Shown here piece after piece: positions 40,902 through 49,925 of a stretch of 64,000 nucleotides of DNA. The translations under genes were made by a program, and so were the position numbers. The notes under the pieces are model-generated. The model had not been told where the DNA came from, made no database searches, and saw nothing but the letters and a program-made list of their open reading frames with translations. The stretch comes from Halosimplex halophilum (GTDB lineage: Archaea > Halobacteriota > Halobacteria > Halobacteriales > Haloarculaceae), in assembly GCF_004698125.1 (NCBI RefSeq), contig NZ_ML214298.1, forward strand, positions 186,001 through 250,000. Reading direction: 5' to 3'. Within the stretch, counting starts at the first letter, position 1; each line of letters begins with the position of its first letter.

Positions 40902-42458
40902 ATGGCCGAAGTATCGCCCGCCGTGGCGGCGCTCGTGGTGGTCCTCGGAGCCGTGGGTGGCGTGCCGGTCGCGGCGCTGACGGACGCGGGGGCCGGGGCA
41001 CAGCAGGCCACGGCGGAGGGAACGGGCAACGACTCGCTGGCGCCGGGCGAGCGGTTCGCGGGCGTGGTCGGCGTCGAGGCGGTCGAGTTCGAGAGCGAGG
41101 TCGAGGCGCGGGCGTTCGGGCAGCGGGTCGCCGCGGCGCGCTCGAACGAGTCGGCGGCGGCGGTGGTCGCCGCCGAGGTCGACGACCTGGCGGCGCGGCT
41201 GGACGCGCTCGACGAACGGGCGGCGGAACTGCGCCGCGCTCACGAGAACGGCACGCTGAGCGAGGGGGAGTTCCGGGCGCGCATCGCGGCCGTCCACGCC
41301 AACCAGCGGGCGCTCCAGCGGCAGATCAACCGGACCGACTCCGTCGCCCGGCGACTGCCGGACGCGGCGCTGGAGGCCCGCGGTATCGACCCCGGCGCGA
41401 TCGAGCGGCTCCGCTCGCAGGCCGCCGAGTTGAGCGGCCCGGAGGTGGCCGCCATCGCGCGGACGATCGCCGGACGGAATGCCGGATCCGGCCTCGGTGG
41501 GCCGCCCCCCTTCGTCGAGAACCGCACGGGGCCGCCGGACGGGACCGGCCCGCCGGACGACGCTGGCCCGCGAGACGACGGCGGGCCACCTGACGACGCC
41601 GGTCCACCTGACGACACGGGACCGCCGGGGCGCACGGAGACGCCCGAGGAAGCGAACGAACGGGACGACGACGACCGGTCTGACAGAGACGACACGCCCT
41701 CGACTGCGTCTCCCACGCCGACTGTGACTCCGACGCCGACGGCATCCCCGACCCCGACCGCGCCCCCCACGCCGACACCAACACCGACAGTTACCGACAC
41801 GCCGGATCCGACGGACGCGCCGGATACACCGGATCCGACGGACGCGCCGGACACGCCGGATCCGACGGACGCGCCGGATACACCGGATCCGACGGACGCG
41901 CCGGACACGCCGGACCCGACCGATGCGCCGGATTCATCGGGCGGGACGGCGAGCCCCACTCCGACGCCGTCGCCCACCCCCACTCTGACTCCGACTGCTA
42001 CCCCGACACCGACCGCTACACTCACACCGACTGCTACACCCTCACCGACTGCTACCCCGACACCGACTGCTACCCCGACACCGACTGCTACACCCACAGC
42101 GACTCCGACGACCGTCCCGACGCCGACGGCCACGCCGACTTCGACCCCGACGGGGGACCAGAACGACACGCCGGACCCGACGGACCCGCCCGACACCTCG
42201 GATCCGACGGACGCGCCGGATACGGCGGATCCGACGGACGCGCCGGATACGGCGGATCCGACCGACGCGCCCGATAGCCTGGGCGGGGGCTGGCCGGCGG
42301 GGACGTCCGGCGGGGGCGGCGGGGGTCTGCCCGCCGGCGTCTCGCTCGTGGCGTCGGTCGAGGCGCCCGCGCACGACCGGGCGGTCGGGGCGACCGACGA
42401 CGCCGAGGGGGACGATGTCGAAGGGGGCGACGCCGAGGGGGACGGGCCCGACGCGTGA
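40902..42458 (+). CDS. Secreted low-complexity protein with Pro/Thr and DPTDAPDT repeats
   Basis: This protein is 518 residues from ATG 40902. A signal-like segment (about 5-25) leads to a helical N-terminal domain (40-195) resembling haloarchaeal DUF7096, with [20 protein letters not shown] as its first part. The rest is disordered: PPD-DAGPP repeats, two PTPTATPTP-rich blocks, a five-fold TPDPTDAPD block and a three-fold ADPTDAPDT block. There is no C-terminal membrane anchor or PGF motif, so it is probably released or cell-wall bound, and the Thr-rich parts may be O-glycosylated. A GTTATATG box at about 40869-40875 lies about 30 nt upstream. Confidence 0.78.
   Translation: MAEVSPAVAALVVVLGAVGGVPVAALTDAGAGAQQATAEGTGNDSLAPGERFAGVVGVEAVEFESEVEARAFGQRVAAARSNESAAAVVAAEVDDLAARLDALDERAAELRRAHENGTLSEGEFRARIAAVHANQRALQRQINRTDSVARRLPDAALEARGIDPGAIERLRSQAAELSGPEVAAIARTIAGRNAGSGLGGPPPFVENRTGPPDGTGPPDDAGPRDDGGPPDDAGPPDDTGPPGRTETPEEANERDDDDRSDRDDTPSTASPTPTVTPTPTASPTPTAPPTPTPTPTVTDTPDPTDAPDTPDPTDAPDTPDPTDAPDTPDPTDAPDTPDPTDAPDSSGGTASPTPTPSPTPTLTPTATPTPTATLTPTATPSPTATPTPTATPTPTATPTATPTTVPTPTATPTSTPTGDQNDTPDPTDPPDTSDPTDAPDTADPTDAPDTADPTDAPDSLGGGWPAGTSGGGGGGLPAGVSLVASVEAPAHDRAVGATDDAEGDDVEGGDAEGDGPDA
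41799..41936 (+). repeat. 27-bp tandem repeats coding TPDPTDAPD
   Basis: About five units of 27 bp, built on ACGCCGGATCCGACGGACG, run in frame. Alternate units share third-position changes, suggesting growth by 54-bp steps. A related three-unit block lies at about 42190-42275 with ACGGCGGATCCGACGGACGC units. These are coding minisatellites and not CRISPR. Confidence 0.9.
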
Positions 42459-42549
42459 GCCGCGGCCGCGGACGCCTGTGACGGACTCACGGGGCCCACA
42501 GCGGCGGTTCGCAACCTTTTAGTAGCGACTTGTCGGTAGTAGCAGATAC

Positions 42550-42684
42550 ATGGCTTCGACCCGCGCTCCCGGCGCGCTGACGGCGGCGAGCCGCGGGTCC
42601 GCCGACCGACTTTTCGCGCGTCGGACGGCGGCGCCGGCAGGCGTCGACGCCCGACGACCGCGGCGACGACGACCGGGCCGTTAG
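42550..42684 (+). CDS. Candidate arginine-rich leader peptide upstream of argG
   Basis: ATG at 42550 opens a 44-codon frame ending in TAG at 42682-42684. It has 12 arginines. The last ten residues are RRPRRRRPGR, encoded CGA CGA CCG CGG CGA CGA, then CGA CCG GGC CGT. The ATG is at the position of a leaderless start relative to TTTTAGTA (42517-42524). Such a peptide could sense charged tRNA-Arg through ribosome pausing. High GC makes chance Arg-rich frames common, so this is a hypothesis based on position and composition. Confidence 0.35.
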   Translation: MASTRAPGALTAASRGSADRLFARRTAAPAGVDARRPRRRRPGR

Positions 42685-42689
42685 GCCCG
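42674..42689 (+). promoter_or_regulatory. Hairpin over the stop codon of the Arg-rich leader frame
   Basis: CGGGCC-GTTA-GGCCCG is a perfect 6-bp stem with a 4-nt loop, and the TAG stop (42682-42684) lies across the loop and 3' arm. A ribosome paused on the arginine codons at 42652-42672 would affect its folding. No T-run follows, so it is not a classical archaeal terminator. Confidence 0.45.
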
Positions 42690-42784
42690 ATACTACTCCT
42701 CTCCACGTCGCCACGTCTCGTTTCCAACTGCCGCCACCGTCGGGTCCTGGGCGGACATCTCACCCGACAGCGACCACACAACAC

Positions 42785-44038
42785 ATGACATCCGACCCAT
42801 CCGGCACCGTCGCGCTCGCCTTCTCCGGCGGGCTCGACACCACAGTCTGCGTCCCGCTCATCAAAGAAGAGTACGGCTACGACGACGTCATCGGCGTCAC
42901 CGTCGACGTCGGCCAGCCCGCGAAGGAGTTCGACGAGGCCCGCGAGACCGCCGAGGAACTCGGCCTCGACCACTACGTCGTCGACGCCAAGCAGGAGTTC
43001 GCCGACCTCTGCCTGCAGTCCGTCAAGGCCAACGGCTCCTACCAGGGCTATCCCCTCGGGACCGCGCTGGCCCGTCCGGTCATCGCCAACGCGATCCTCG
43101 AAGTCGCCGAAGAGCAGGGCTGTACCGCGCTGGCCCACGGCTGCACGGGGAAGGGCAACGACCAGCTCCGCTTCGAGGCCGTCTGGCGCGCCTCCGACCT
43201 GGACGTGCTCGCGCCCGTCCGCGAACTCGGCCTGACCCGCGAGTGGGAGAGCGAGTACGCCGAAGAGAAGGGCCTGCCCGTCGAGGGCGGCGACGGCGGC
43301 CGCTGGAGCATCGACACCAACCTCTGGAGCCGCTCGGTCGAGGGCTCCGAGCTCGAAGACCCCAACCACGTCCCCGGCGAGGAGATCTACGACTGGACGC
43401 AGGCGCCCGGGTCGGCCGAGCCGGAGACCGTCGAGGTCGAGTTCGAGCAGGGCGAGGTCGTCGCCGTCGACGGCGAGGACCAGGACGCCGTTTCGCTCAT
43501 CGAGGACCTCAACGAGCGCGCCGGCAAGCACGGCGTCGGTCGCTCCGACATCATGGAGGACCGCATGCTCGGGCTGAAAGTCAGGGAGAACTACGAGCAC
43601 CCCGCGGCGACGGTGCTGCTGACGGCCCACGAGGCCCTGGAGTCGCTCGTCCTGACCCAGGAGGAGCGCGCGTTCAAACAGCAGGTCGACCAGCGCTGGG
43701 CCCAGAAGGGCTACGAGGGCCTGGTCGAGGCGCCGCTGACGAAGGCCCTGGAGAGCTTCATCGAGCAGACCCAGCGGAAGGTCACCGGCACGGTGACGGT
43801 CAAGCTCGACGGCGGCCAGGCCCGCGCGGTCGGCCGCGACAGCGAGTACGCCGTCTACAGCGAGTCCGCCGCCTCGTTCAACGAGGAGGCGGTGACCGAC
43901 GACATCGAGCAGAACGACGCCACGGGCGTCGCGAAGTACCACGGCTTCCAGTCCCGGTTGGCCAACCGCGTCGCCGAGAACGTGGCCGCGAAACAGGCGG
44001 AGGCCGCCACGGACGGCGGCGAGGACACGGACGAGTGA
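42785..44038 (+). CDS. argG: Argininosuccinate synthase
   Basis: This 417-residue ATP-dependent ligase joins citrulline and aspartate. The N-terminal PP-loop is ALAFSGGLDTTVCV, the citrulline/aspartate-binding region includes HGCTGKGNDQLRFE, and the length is normal. It is followed one base later by argH, so the two last steps of arginine synthesis are made together. The first block (argG-argH) is separated from argW-argF by 212 nt with a second promoter. Regulation may involve the unusual leader upstream. Confidence 0.97.
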   Translation: MTSDPSGTVALAFSGGLDTTVCVPLIKEEYGYDDVIGVTVDVGQPAKEFDEARETAEELGLDHYVVDAKQEFADLCLQSVKANGSYQGYPLGTALARPVIANAILEVAEEQGCTALAHGCTGKGNDQLRFEAVWRASDLDVLAPVRELGLTREWESEYAEEKGLPVEGGDGGRWSIDTNLWSRSVEGSELEDPNHVPGEEIYDWTQAPGSAEPETVEVEFEQGEVVAVDGEDQDAVSLIEDLNERAGKHGVGRSDIMEDRMLGLKVRENYEHPAATVLLTAHEALESLVLTQEERAFKQQVDQRWAQKGYEGLVEAPLTKALESFIEQTQRKVTGTVTVKLDGGQARAVGRDSEYAVYSESAASFNEEAVTDDIEQNDATGVAKYHGFQSRLANRVAENVAAKQAEAATDGGEDTDE

Positions 44039-44039
44039 G

Positions 44040-45575
44040 ATGACCGACGGCGAGGGCACCCTCGGCGCGGACGAGGCGGCCGACGCGAGCGGCGCGGCCG
44101 ACCAGACCGACGCGACGACCGGCGGGACCGCGGTCCGCCGCGACCGCTTCTCGGGCGGCCCCGCGCGCGGGTTCATGTCCTCGCTGGCCGCCGACCAGCG
44201 GATCTTCGAGGCCGACCTGCAGGTCGACCGCGCCCACACGGTGATGCTGGCCGAGCAGGACATCGTCGACGACGAGGACGCCGCGGCCATCCTGGCGGCG
44301 CTGGACGACGTGGAGGCGGCGGGCCACGGCGAGTTACCCGACGCCGAGGACGTCCACGAGGCCATCGAAACCGCCGTAATCGAGCGCGTCGGCCCCGAGG
44401 GCGGGCGGATGCACACCGCCCGCTCGCGCAACGACGAGGTGGCGACCTGCATCCGGTATCGCCTGCGCTCGGATCTCTTCGAGGCGCTGGAGGCGGTCGT
44501 GGGGGCGCGCGAGCAGTTGCTCGACGCGGCCGCCGACCACACCGAGACGCTGCTGCCCGGGTTCACGCACCTGCAGTACGCCCAGCCGGTGACCGTGGCC
44601 CACTGGATACTGTCCTACGAGGGGCCGCTGGCCCGCGATACGGAACGGCTGCTCGCGGCGCTGGACACCACGAACCAGTCGCCGCTCGGTGCGGCCGCCT
44701 TCGCCGGGACACCGTTCGACGTGGACCGCGAGCGCACCGCCGAACTGCTGGGCTTCGACGGGACGGTCGCGAACTCGATGGACGCCACGTCCTCCCGGGA
44801 TTTCCTCGTCGAGACGACGGGCGCGCTGACGACGCTGGCGACGACGCTGTCGGGGCTGGCGGAGGATCTCGTGGTCTACAGCGGCCGGGACTACCTGGAG
44901 ATCAGCGACGACTACGCCTCCACGTCGTCGATCATGCCCCAGAAAAAGAACCCCGACACGCTGGAGATCGTCCGCGCCACGGCCGGGGAGGCCCAGGGGG
45001 CGCTCCAGCGGCTGTTGACGACGCTGAAGGGGCTGCCCCGGTCGTACAACATCGACCTGCAGGAGGCGACGCCGCCGGCCTGGACCGCGGTCGATTCGGT
45101 GCCGCCCGCGCTGGAGGTGGCGACGGGCGCGCTCACGACCGCCGAGTGGCACGACGAGGTGCTCGAAGCGGAGGCGGCGGCCGGGTTCTCGACGGCGACG
45201 GGCGTGGCGGATCGGCTGGCGATGGCGGGGGTGCCCTTCCGGACGGCCCACGAGGTCGTCGCGTCGGTCGCCGAGAACCTCGACCCCGGCCAGGATACCC
45301 CGGAGATCGCCGAACTGGAGGCAGCGGCGGAGAGGATCCTGGGCGAACCGCTCACGGCGTACGTCGACGAGGAGGCGCTGGAAGCGACGCTCGACCCCGT
45401 CGAGAGCGTGGCGATGCGCGATTCGCCGGGCGGACCCGCCCCCGAGGCCGTGACTGCACAGATCGACGACGCCCGGGAACGCCTCGCGGCCGACGAGGCG
45501 GCGGTCGCCGGCCGCCGCGACGCCGTGACCGGCGCGCTCGACGGACTCGAAACGGCGGTGGCCGACTATGTCTGA
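44040..45575 (+). CDS. argH: Argininosuccinate lyase
   Basis: This 511-residue enzyme of the fumarase/aspartase superfamily releases fumarate and arginine. The signature loop is SSIMPQKKNPDTLEI (about residue 297), and HTARSRNDEVAT and the His of GFTHLQYAQPV are present. The N-terminus has about 35 acidic extra residues before RRDRFSGGPARGF. The C-terminal AVDSVPPALEVATGAL part is normal. The ATG lies one base after the argG stop, indicating a two-gene operon. Confidence 0.97.
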   Translation: MTDGEGTLGADEAADASGAADQTDATTGGTAVRRDRFSGGPARGFMSSLAADQRIFEADLQVDRAHTVMLAEQDIVDDEDAAAILAALDDVEAAGHGELPDAEDVHEAIETAVIERVGPEGGRMHTARSRNDEVATCIRYRLRSDLFEALEAVVGAREQLLDAAADHTETLLPGFTHLQYAQPVTVAHWILSYEGPLARDTERLLAALDTTNQSPLGAAAFAGTPFDVDRERTAELLGFDGTVANSMDATSSRDFLVETTGALTTLATTLSGLAEDLVVYSGRDYLEISDDYASTSSIMPQKKNPDTLEIVRATAGEAQGALQRLLTTLKGLPRSYNIDLQEATPPAWTAVDSVPPALEVATGALTTAEWHDEVLEAEAAAGFSTATGVADRLAMAGVPFRTAHEVVASVAENLDPGQDTPEIAELEAAAERILGEPLTAYVDEEALEATLDPVESVAMRDSPGGPAPEAVTAQIDDARERLAADEAAVAGRRDAVTGALDGLETAVADYV

Positions 45576-45579
45576 GGTC

Positions 45580-45594
45580 GGCCGCCCGGCGGCC
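45580..45594. terminator. Palindrome after argH
   Basis: GGCCGCC and GGCGGCC flank a single C, five bases after the argH stop. It could help end the argGH transcript, but no T-run follows, so the terminator call is weak. The rest of the 212-nt gap to lysW holds the lysW promoter (TTTAAG at 45755-45760) and no gene. Confidence 0.3.
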
Positions 45595-45787
45595 CCGTAC
45601 CGCACGCCCCACCACCGACCGCAGCCGCTCCCACGACCCCCGCGAGGGGAACTACCATATACCTGATACAGTGAACGGACTGTCCACGAAATACGGCACG
45701 CGACGCGCTTAGCGGAGCGTACGCGTATACTTCTCGTCTGATAGGTTCGAAGCCTTTAAGTGTATCCCAGCGTGAGTAGGGACTACG

Positions 45788-45952
45788 ATGGCAGAATGCG
45801 TCGAGTGCGGGGCGGAGGTAACCCTGCACGACGGCATCGAGATAGGAGAGATCGTCGACTGTGGCACCTGCGGTGCGGAGCTGGAAGTCGTCGACACCGA
45901 ACCTCCAGTCCTCGAGACGGCCCCCGAGCTCGAAGAGGACTGGGGTGAGTGA
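45788..45952 (+). CDS. lysW: LysW/ArgW amino-group carrier protein, 54 aa
   Basis: This small zinc protein protects the alpha-amino group of glutamate (or aminoadipate) during ornithine (or lysine) synthesis. It has the two Cys pairs CVEC (residues 4-7) and CGTC (25-28), which bind zinc, an acidic body, and the diagnostic C-terminal EDWGE, whose terminal Glu is the attachment site. TTTAAG at 45755-45760 lies about 30 nt upstream of the ATG. The stop overlaps the next gene by GTGA. With argC, argB, argD, argE, argF and argGH around it, the arginine role is the better reading. Confidence 0.95.
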   Translation: MAECVECGAEVTLHDGIEIGEIVDCGTCGAELEVVDTEPPVLETAPELEEDWGE

Positions 45953-46848
45953 GAGTGAACGTCGGCATCCTCTACTCCCGGATCCGCCGGGACGAGAAGC
46001 TCCTGCTGAACGAGCTGCGCGAGCGCGACCACGAGGTCGTCAAGGTCGACGTTCGCAAGCAGCGCTTCGGGCTCTCGGACGCGCCCGAGGACATGCAGGA
46101 CGTCGACGTGCTCGTCGACCGCTGTCTGGCGACGAGCCGTTCGCTGTACGCCACCCGGTTCGCCGAGGCCTACGACATCCCGGTCGTCAACGCCGCCGAG
46201 ACGGCGGAGGTCTGCGCGAACAAGGTGAAAAACAGCCTCGCGCTGGAGGGGGCCGGCGTTCCGACGCCGACGACCGACGTGGCGTTCACGAAAGACGCCG
46301 CCCTCGAGAGCATCGAGGCGTTCGGCTACCCGTGCGTCCTCAAGCCCGTGATCGGGTCGTGGGGACGCCTGATGGCGAAGATCGACTCCCGCTCGGCCGC
46401 GGAGGCGATCCTCGAACACAAGGAGACCCTCGGTCACTACGAGCACAAGGTCTTCTACATCCAGGAGTTCGTCGACAAGCCGGGCCGGGACATCCGCATC
46501 GTCGCGGTCGACGGCGAGCCGGTCGCCGGCATGGTCCGCTCGTCGGACCACTGGCTGACCAACGCCGCCAAGGGCGCCGAGACGGCGGAGATCGAGATCA
46601 CACCGGAGATGGAAGAGCTCGTGAAGAAGGCCAGCGACGCGGTCGGCGGCGGCCTGCTGGGGATCGACCTGATGGAGACCGGCGTCGACGACGACGGCGA
46701 GCCCTCGGGGTACACCGTCCACGAGGTCAACCACACCGTCGAGTTCAAGGCGCTGAACGAGGTCACCGACGTCGACGTGCCGGCGACGGTCGTCGACTGG
46801 CTGGAGACCACCGCCGCGGCCGACGACGCGGTCGAGGCGACCACATGA
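45949..46848 (+). CDS. lysX: LysW-glutamate ligase ArgX/LysX
   Basis: This 299-residue ATP-grasp ligase couples glutamate (arginine branch) or aminoadipate (lysine branch) to the C-terminal Glu of LysW. It begins VNVGILYSRIRRDEKLLLNE, with ATP-grasp features CVLKPVIGSWGRL, YIQEFVDKPGRDIRI and GIDLMETG, and ends with the metal site VHEVNHTVEF. The GTG at 45949 overlaps the lysW stop, and the GTG at 45955 gives the more usual family start. The arginine cluster around it favours the glutamate reaction. Confidence 0.93.
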   Translation: MRVNVGILYSRIRRDEKLLLNELRERDHEVVKVDVRKQRFGLSDAPEDMQDVDVLVDRCLATSRSLYATRFAEAYDIPVVNAAETAEVCANKVKNSLALEGAGVPTPTTDVAFTKDAALESIEAFGYPCVLKPVIGSWGRLMAKIDSRSAAEAILEHKETLGHYEHKVFYIQEFVDKPGRDIRIVAVDGEPVAGMVRSSDHWLTNAAKGAETAEIEITPEMEELVKKASDAVGGGLLGIDLMETGVDDDGEPSGYTVHEVNHTVEFKALNEVTDVDVPATVVDWLETTAAADDAVEATT

Positions 46849-46858
46849 GGACACAGCT

Positions 46859-47896
46859 ATGAGCTACACAGCATCGGTCGTCGGCGGCTCGGGCTTCACG
46901 GGCGGGGAGCTGCTCCGCCTGCTCGCCGGCCACCCCGAGTTCGAGGTCGTCCAGGCGACCAGCCGCTCGAAGGAGAACAAGACGGTGGGCCACGCCCACC
47001 CGAACCTGCGCGACCTCGACCTGCGCTTTTCCTCGCCCGAGGACCTGGAGAGCGTCGACGCCCTGTTCGCCGCGACGCCCCACGGCGTCTCGATGGAGCA
47101 GATCGACCGCTTCCGGGACGCGGCCGACACCGTCGTCGACCTCTCGGCGGACTTCCGCCTCGACACCGAGGCGCAGTACGACGAGTGGTACGACGGCCAC
47201 ACGCGCCCCGAGTTGCTGGACGACGCCGTCTACGCGCTCCCGGAGCTGACGCGTGAGGAACTGCCGGGCGCGGAGCTGATCGCCTCCGGCGGGTGTAACG
47301 CGACGGCGACGATCCTGGGACTCAAACCGCTCGTGGAGGAGGGCATCCTCACCGGCGACGAGCAGGTCGTCGTCGACGTGAAGGTCGGCTCGTCGGAGGG
47401 CGGCGCCGGCGGCGGGGAGGCCTCCTCGCATCCCGAGCGCTCGGGCGTCGTCCGCCCGTACGCGCCGACGGGTCACCGCCACGAGGCCGAGATCGAGCAG
47501 TTCCTCGGCCTGGACGTGTCCTTTACCGTCCACGCGGTGGACATGATCCGCGGCGCGAGCGCGACCTGTCACGTCTTCCCGGGCGAGCCCGTCTCGAAGG
47601 GCGACCTGTGGGGAGCGTACCGCGGCGAGTACGACGAGGAGCCGTTCGTCGAGCTCGTCGCGGGCGGGGGCGGCGTCTACCGCTACCCCGAGCCGAAGGC
47701 GGTCGCGGGGACGAATCGCGCGGAGGTCGGGTTCGAGCTCGACCCCGGAAACAGGCGCCTCGTCGTCTTCTCGGCGATCGACAACATGATGAAAGGTTCG
47801 GCGGGGCAGGCGGTCCACGCCGCCAACGTCGCGCTCGGCATCGAGGAACGGGCGGGGCTGGAGTTCGGGGGCCTCCACCCGGTCGGCGCCCCCTGA
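46859..47896 (+). CDS. argC: LysW-gamma-glutamyl-phosphate reductase (ArgC/LysY)
   Basis: This 345-residue NADPH-dependent reductase makes the LysW-bound semialdehyde. It has the Rossmann motif VVGGSGFTGGELLRLL at the N-terminus, the catalytic Cys in ASGGCNATATIL (about residue 145), and the His segment VHAVDMIRGASATCH. The gene is 10 nt after lysX, with ATG 46859. The length and order match other carrier-protein ornithine clusters in haloarchaea. Confidence 0.95.
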   Translation: MSYTASVVGGSGFTGGELLRLLAGHPEFEVVQATSRSKENKTVGHAHPNLRDLDLRFSSPEDLESVDALFAATPHGVSMEQIDRFRDAADTVVDLSADFRLDTEAQYDEWYDGHTRPELLDDAVYALPELTREELPGAELIASGGCNATATILGLKPLVEEGILTGDEQVVVDVKVGSSEGGAGGGEASSHPERSGVVRPYAPTGHRHEAEIEQFLGLDVSFTVHAVDMIRGASATCHVFPGEPVSKGDLWGAYRGEYDEEPFVELVAGGGGVYRYPEPKAVAGTNRAEVGFELDPGNRRLVVFSAIDNMMKGSAGQAVHAANVALGIEERAGLEFGGLHPVGAP

Positions 47897-47910
47897 GCAG
47901 GTGATTTTTC

Positions 47911-48795
47911 GTGACTACAGTCGTCAAGATCGGCGGCGCCCGCGCGGTCGACCCCGCGGGCGCCCTGGCGGACGTTGCATCGCTTACCGACGAGGACGAG
48001 GACGTCGCCGTGGTTCACGGCGGCTCCACGGCCGTCGACGAGACGCTCGAACGCCTCGGCATCGAACCGGAGTACGTCGAGACGCCGTCGGGCGTCGTCG
48101 GCCGGTTCACCGACGAGGACACCATGGAGGTGTTCGAGATGGTGTTCGGCCACCTCAACACGCAACTCGTCGCGGGGCTGCAGAGCCAGGGCGTCGACGC
48201 GGTGGGGCTGAACGGCGTCGACGGCAAACTGCTGTACGGCCCCCGCAAGTCCGCCGTGCGCGTCATGGACGACGGCAAGCGCAAGATCAAGCGGGGGGAC
48301 CACTCGGGCACGATCAAGCAGGTCAATTCCGATCTGCTGGAGACGCTCTTTGCGGACGGCTACACTCCGGTCGCCAGCCCGCCGATGGCCGGCAAGGACG
48401 ACGAGGAGATCGTGCCGGTCAACACCGACGCCGACCGCTCGGCTGCGCACATCGCCGGCGCCGTCGACGCGACGCTCGTCCTGCTGACGGACGTGGCGGG
48501 GATCTACGCGGACCCCGACGACCCCGACACCCTCATCGAGTCCGTCGAGACGGCCGACGAGTGGGCCGCCCTCGAGGACGCCGCCGAGGGCTTCATGGAG
48601 CGGAAGGTGATGGCGATCCAGGAGGCCATCGAGGGCGGTGCGGACGAGGTGGTCGTGGCGGACGCCAACGCCGACGACCCCATCCTGTCGGCGCTCGACG
48701 GCGGCGGCACGCACGTCTACGCGTCGGCGCTTTCCGATACTGCGGACGAGACGACTGCGGACGACAACGCGGACACGACGGAGGGAGACACATGA
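47911..48795 (+). CDS. argB: LysW-glutamate kinase (ArgB/LysZ)
   Basis: This 294-residue amino-acid kinase phosphorylates the gamma-carboxylate of LysW-bound glutamate. It has VVKIGGARAVDPAG, the substrate loop VVHGGSTAVDE, GLNGVDGKLLYGPRK and VPVNTDADRSAAHIA. It starts at GTG 47911, preceded by a good Shine-Dalgarno-like AGGTGA (47899-47904), one of the few clear ones in the window and fitting an internal operon gene. The end is an acidic tail overlapping argD by ATGA. Confidence 0.95.
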   Translation: MTTVVKIGGARAVDPAGALADVASLTDEDEDVAVVHGGSTAVDETLERLGIEPEYVETPSGVVGRFTDEDTMEVFEMVFGHLNTQLVAGLQSQGVDAVGLNGVDGKLLYGPRKSAVRVMDDGKRKIKRGDHSGTIKQVNSDLLETLFADGYTPVASPPMAGKDDEEIVPVNTDADRSAAHIAGAVDATLVLLTDVAGIYADPDDPDTLIESVETADEWAALEDAAEGFMERKVMAIQEAIEGGADEVVVADANADDPILSALDGGGTHVYASALSDTADETTADDNADTTEGDT

Positions 48796-49925
48796 GCGGA
48801 TTCGTCTTTTCGGAGAAACCGATCCAGATCGAGGAGGGAGACGGCACAGTCCTGTACGACGACGGCGGCACCGAGTACCTCGACTTCGGGGCCTCCTACG
48901 CCTGCGTCCCGCTGGGCCACGGCCACGAGGCGGTCCACGACGCCGTGACCGAGCAGTTCGAGAAGCTGACCTACGTGCAGGCCTCCTACCCCAACGCCGC
49001 GCGGACGGCGCTGTACGAGCGGCTCGCCGACACGGCGCCCGACCCCATCGACTACACGTGGCTCTGCAACTCGGGGACGGAGGCCAACGAGGCGGCGCTG
49101 AAGTTCGCCCGCTCGGCCACCGGCAACTCGAAGATCGTCGCGACGATGCAGGGGTTCCACGGCCGGACGATGGGGGCGCTGGCGACGACCTGGAAGAGCA
49201 AGTACAAGAAACCGTACGAGCCGCTGATGGGCGACGTGGAGTTCGTCCCCTACGACGACGGCGAGGAACTCGCCGAGGCCGTCGACGACGAGACCGCGGC
49301 CGTGATCGTCGAACCCGTGCAGGGCGAGGGCGGCATCAACCCCGCCTCCGCCGAGTTCCTCCAGCGGGCCCGCGAGGAGACCGAAGACGCCGGTGCGGCG
49401 CTGATATTCGACGAGGTGCAGACCGGCATGGGCCGGACCGGCACGCTGTGGGCGGCCGAGCAGTCCGGCGTCGTCCCGGACATGATCACCGCCGCGAAGG
49501 GCCTCGGGAACGGCTTCCCGGTCGGCGCGACGCTCTGTCGCGAGTGGATCGCCGACAACTACGGCAGCCACGCCTCGACGTTCTCGGGCGGTCCCGTCGT
49601 CTCCGCGGCGGCCGGCGCGACCGTCTCGACCATCGTCGAGGAGGACCTGCCGGGCCACGCCGGCGACGTGGGCGCGTACATGCAGGAGCGCCTGGAAGGG
49701 CGGATCGGCGACGACGTGCGCGAGGTGCGCGGCGAGGGGCTGATGGTCGGCGTCGAGGTCGGCCGCGGCGCCAACCGCGCGCTGAAGCAACTCGCGATGA
49801 ACCACCAGGTGCTGGCGCTGCCCGCGGGCCGGACCGTCGTGCGGTTCCTCCCGCCGCTGACCGTCACCGAGGCGGAGGTCGACCAGGTGGTCGACGCCAT
49901 GGCGGAGGTCGTCGGCGATGAGTGA
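48792..49925 (+). CDS. argD: LysW-semialdehyde aminotransferase (ArgD/LysJ)
   Basis: This 377-residue PLP enzyme converts the LysW-bound semialdehyde to bound ornithine. PLP-binding features are NSGTEANEAALKFAR, GFHGRTMGAL, FDEVQTGMGRTG and the Schiff-base Lys in MITAAKGLGNGFPVG. ATG 48792 overlaps the argB stop. Other open codons upstream belong to another frame. The length is close to other LysJ proteins. Confidence 0.95.
   Translation: MSGFVFSEKPIQIEEGDGTVLYDDGGTEYLDFGASYACVPLGHGHEAVHDAVTEQFEKLTYVQASYPNAARTALYERLADTAPDPIDYTWLCNSGTEANEAALKFARSATGNSKIVATMQGFHGRTMGALATTWKSKYKKPYEPLMGDVEFVPYDDGEELAEAVDDETAAVIVEPVQGEGGINPASAEFLQRAREETEDAGAALIFDEVQTGMGRTGTLWAAEQSGVVPDMITAAKGLGNGFPVGATLCREWIADNYGSHASTFSGGPVVSAAAGATVSTIVEEDLPGHAGDVGAYMQERLEGRIGDDVREVRGEGLMVGVEVGRGANRALKQLAMNHQVLALPAGRTVVRFLPPLTVTEAEVDQVVDAMAEVVGDE

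Larger units (their letters stand above)
42459..42784 (+). promoter_or_regulatory. Long 5' leader region of argG
   Basis: This is 326 bp between the secreted protein and argG. The only clear promoter box is CAACCTTTTAGTA (TTTTAGTA at 42517-42524), which would start transcription near 42545-42550. That leaves a leader of about 235 nt before the argG ATG at 42785, unusual in a genome whose other promoters sit about 28 nt from start codons. The leader contains the Arg-rich frame 42550-42684 and the hairpin 42674-42689. No AT-rich box or Shine-Dalgarno site is seen close to argG. Confidence 0.55.

Noticed and set aside
41799-42275. Regular repeats that could be taken for a CRISPR array
   Set aside because: The units are contiguous and in frame, with no unique spacers, inside a coding region.
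41240-44566. 1108-codon minus-strand frame
   Set aside because: It mirrors the secreted repeat protein, argG and argH. Its [10 protein letters not shown] tracts are the complement of the Pro/Thr repeats.
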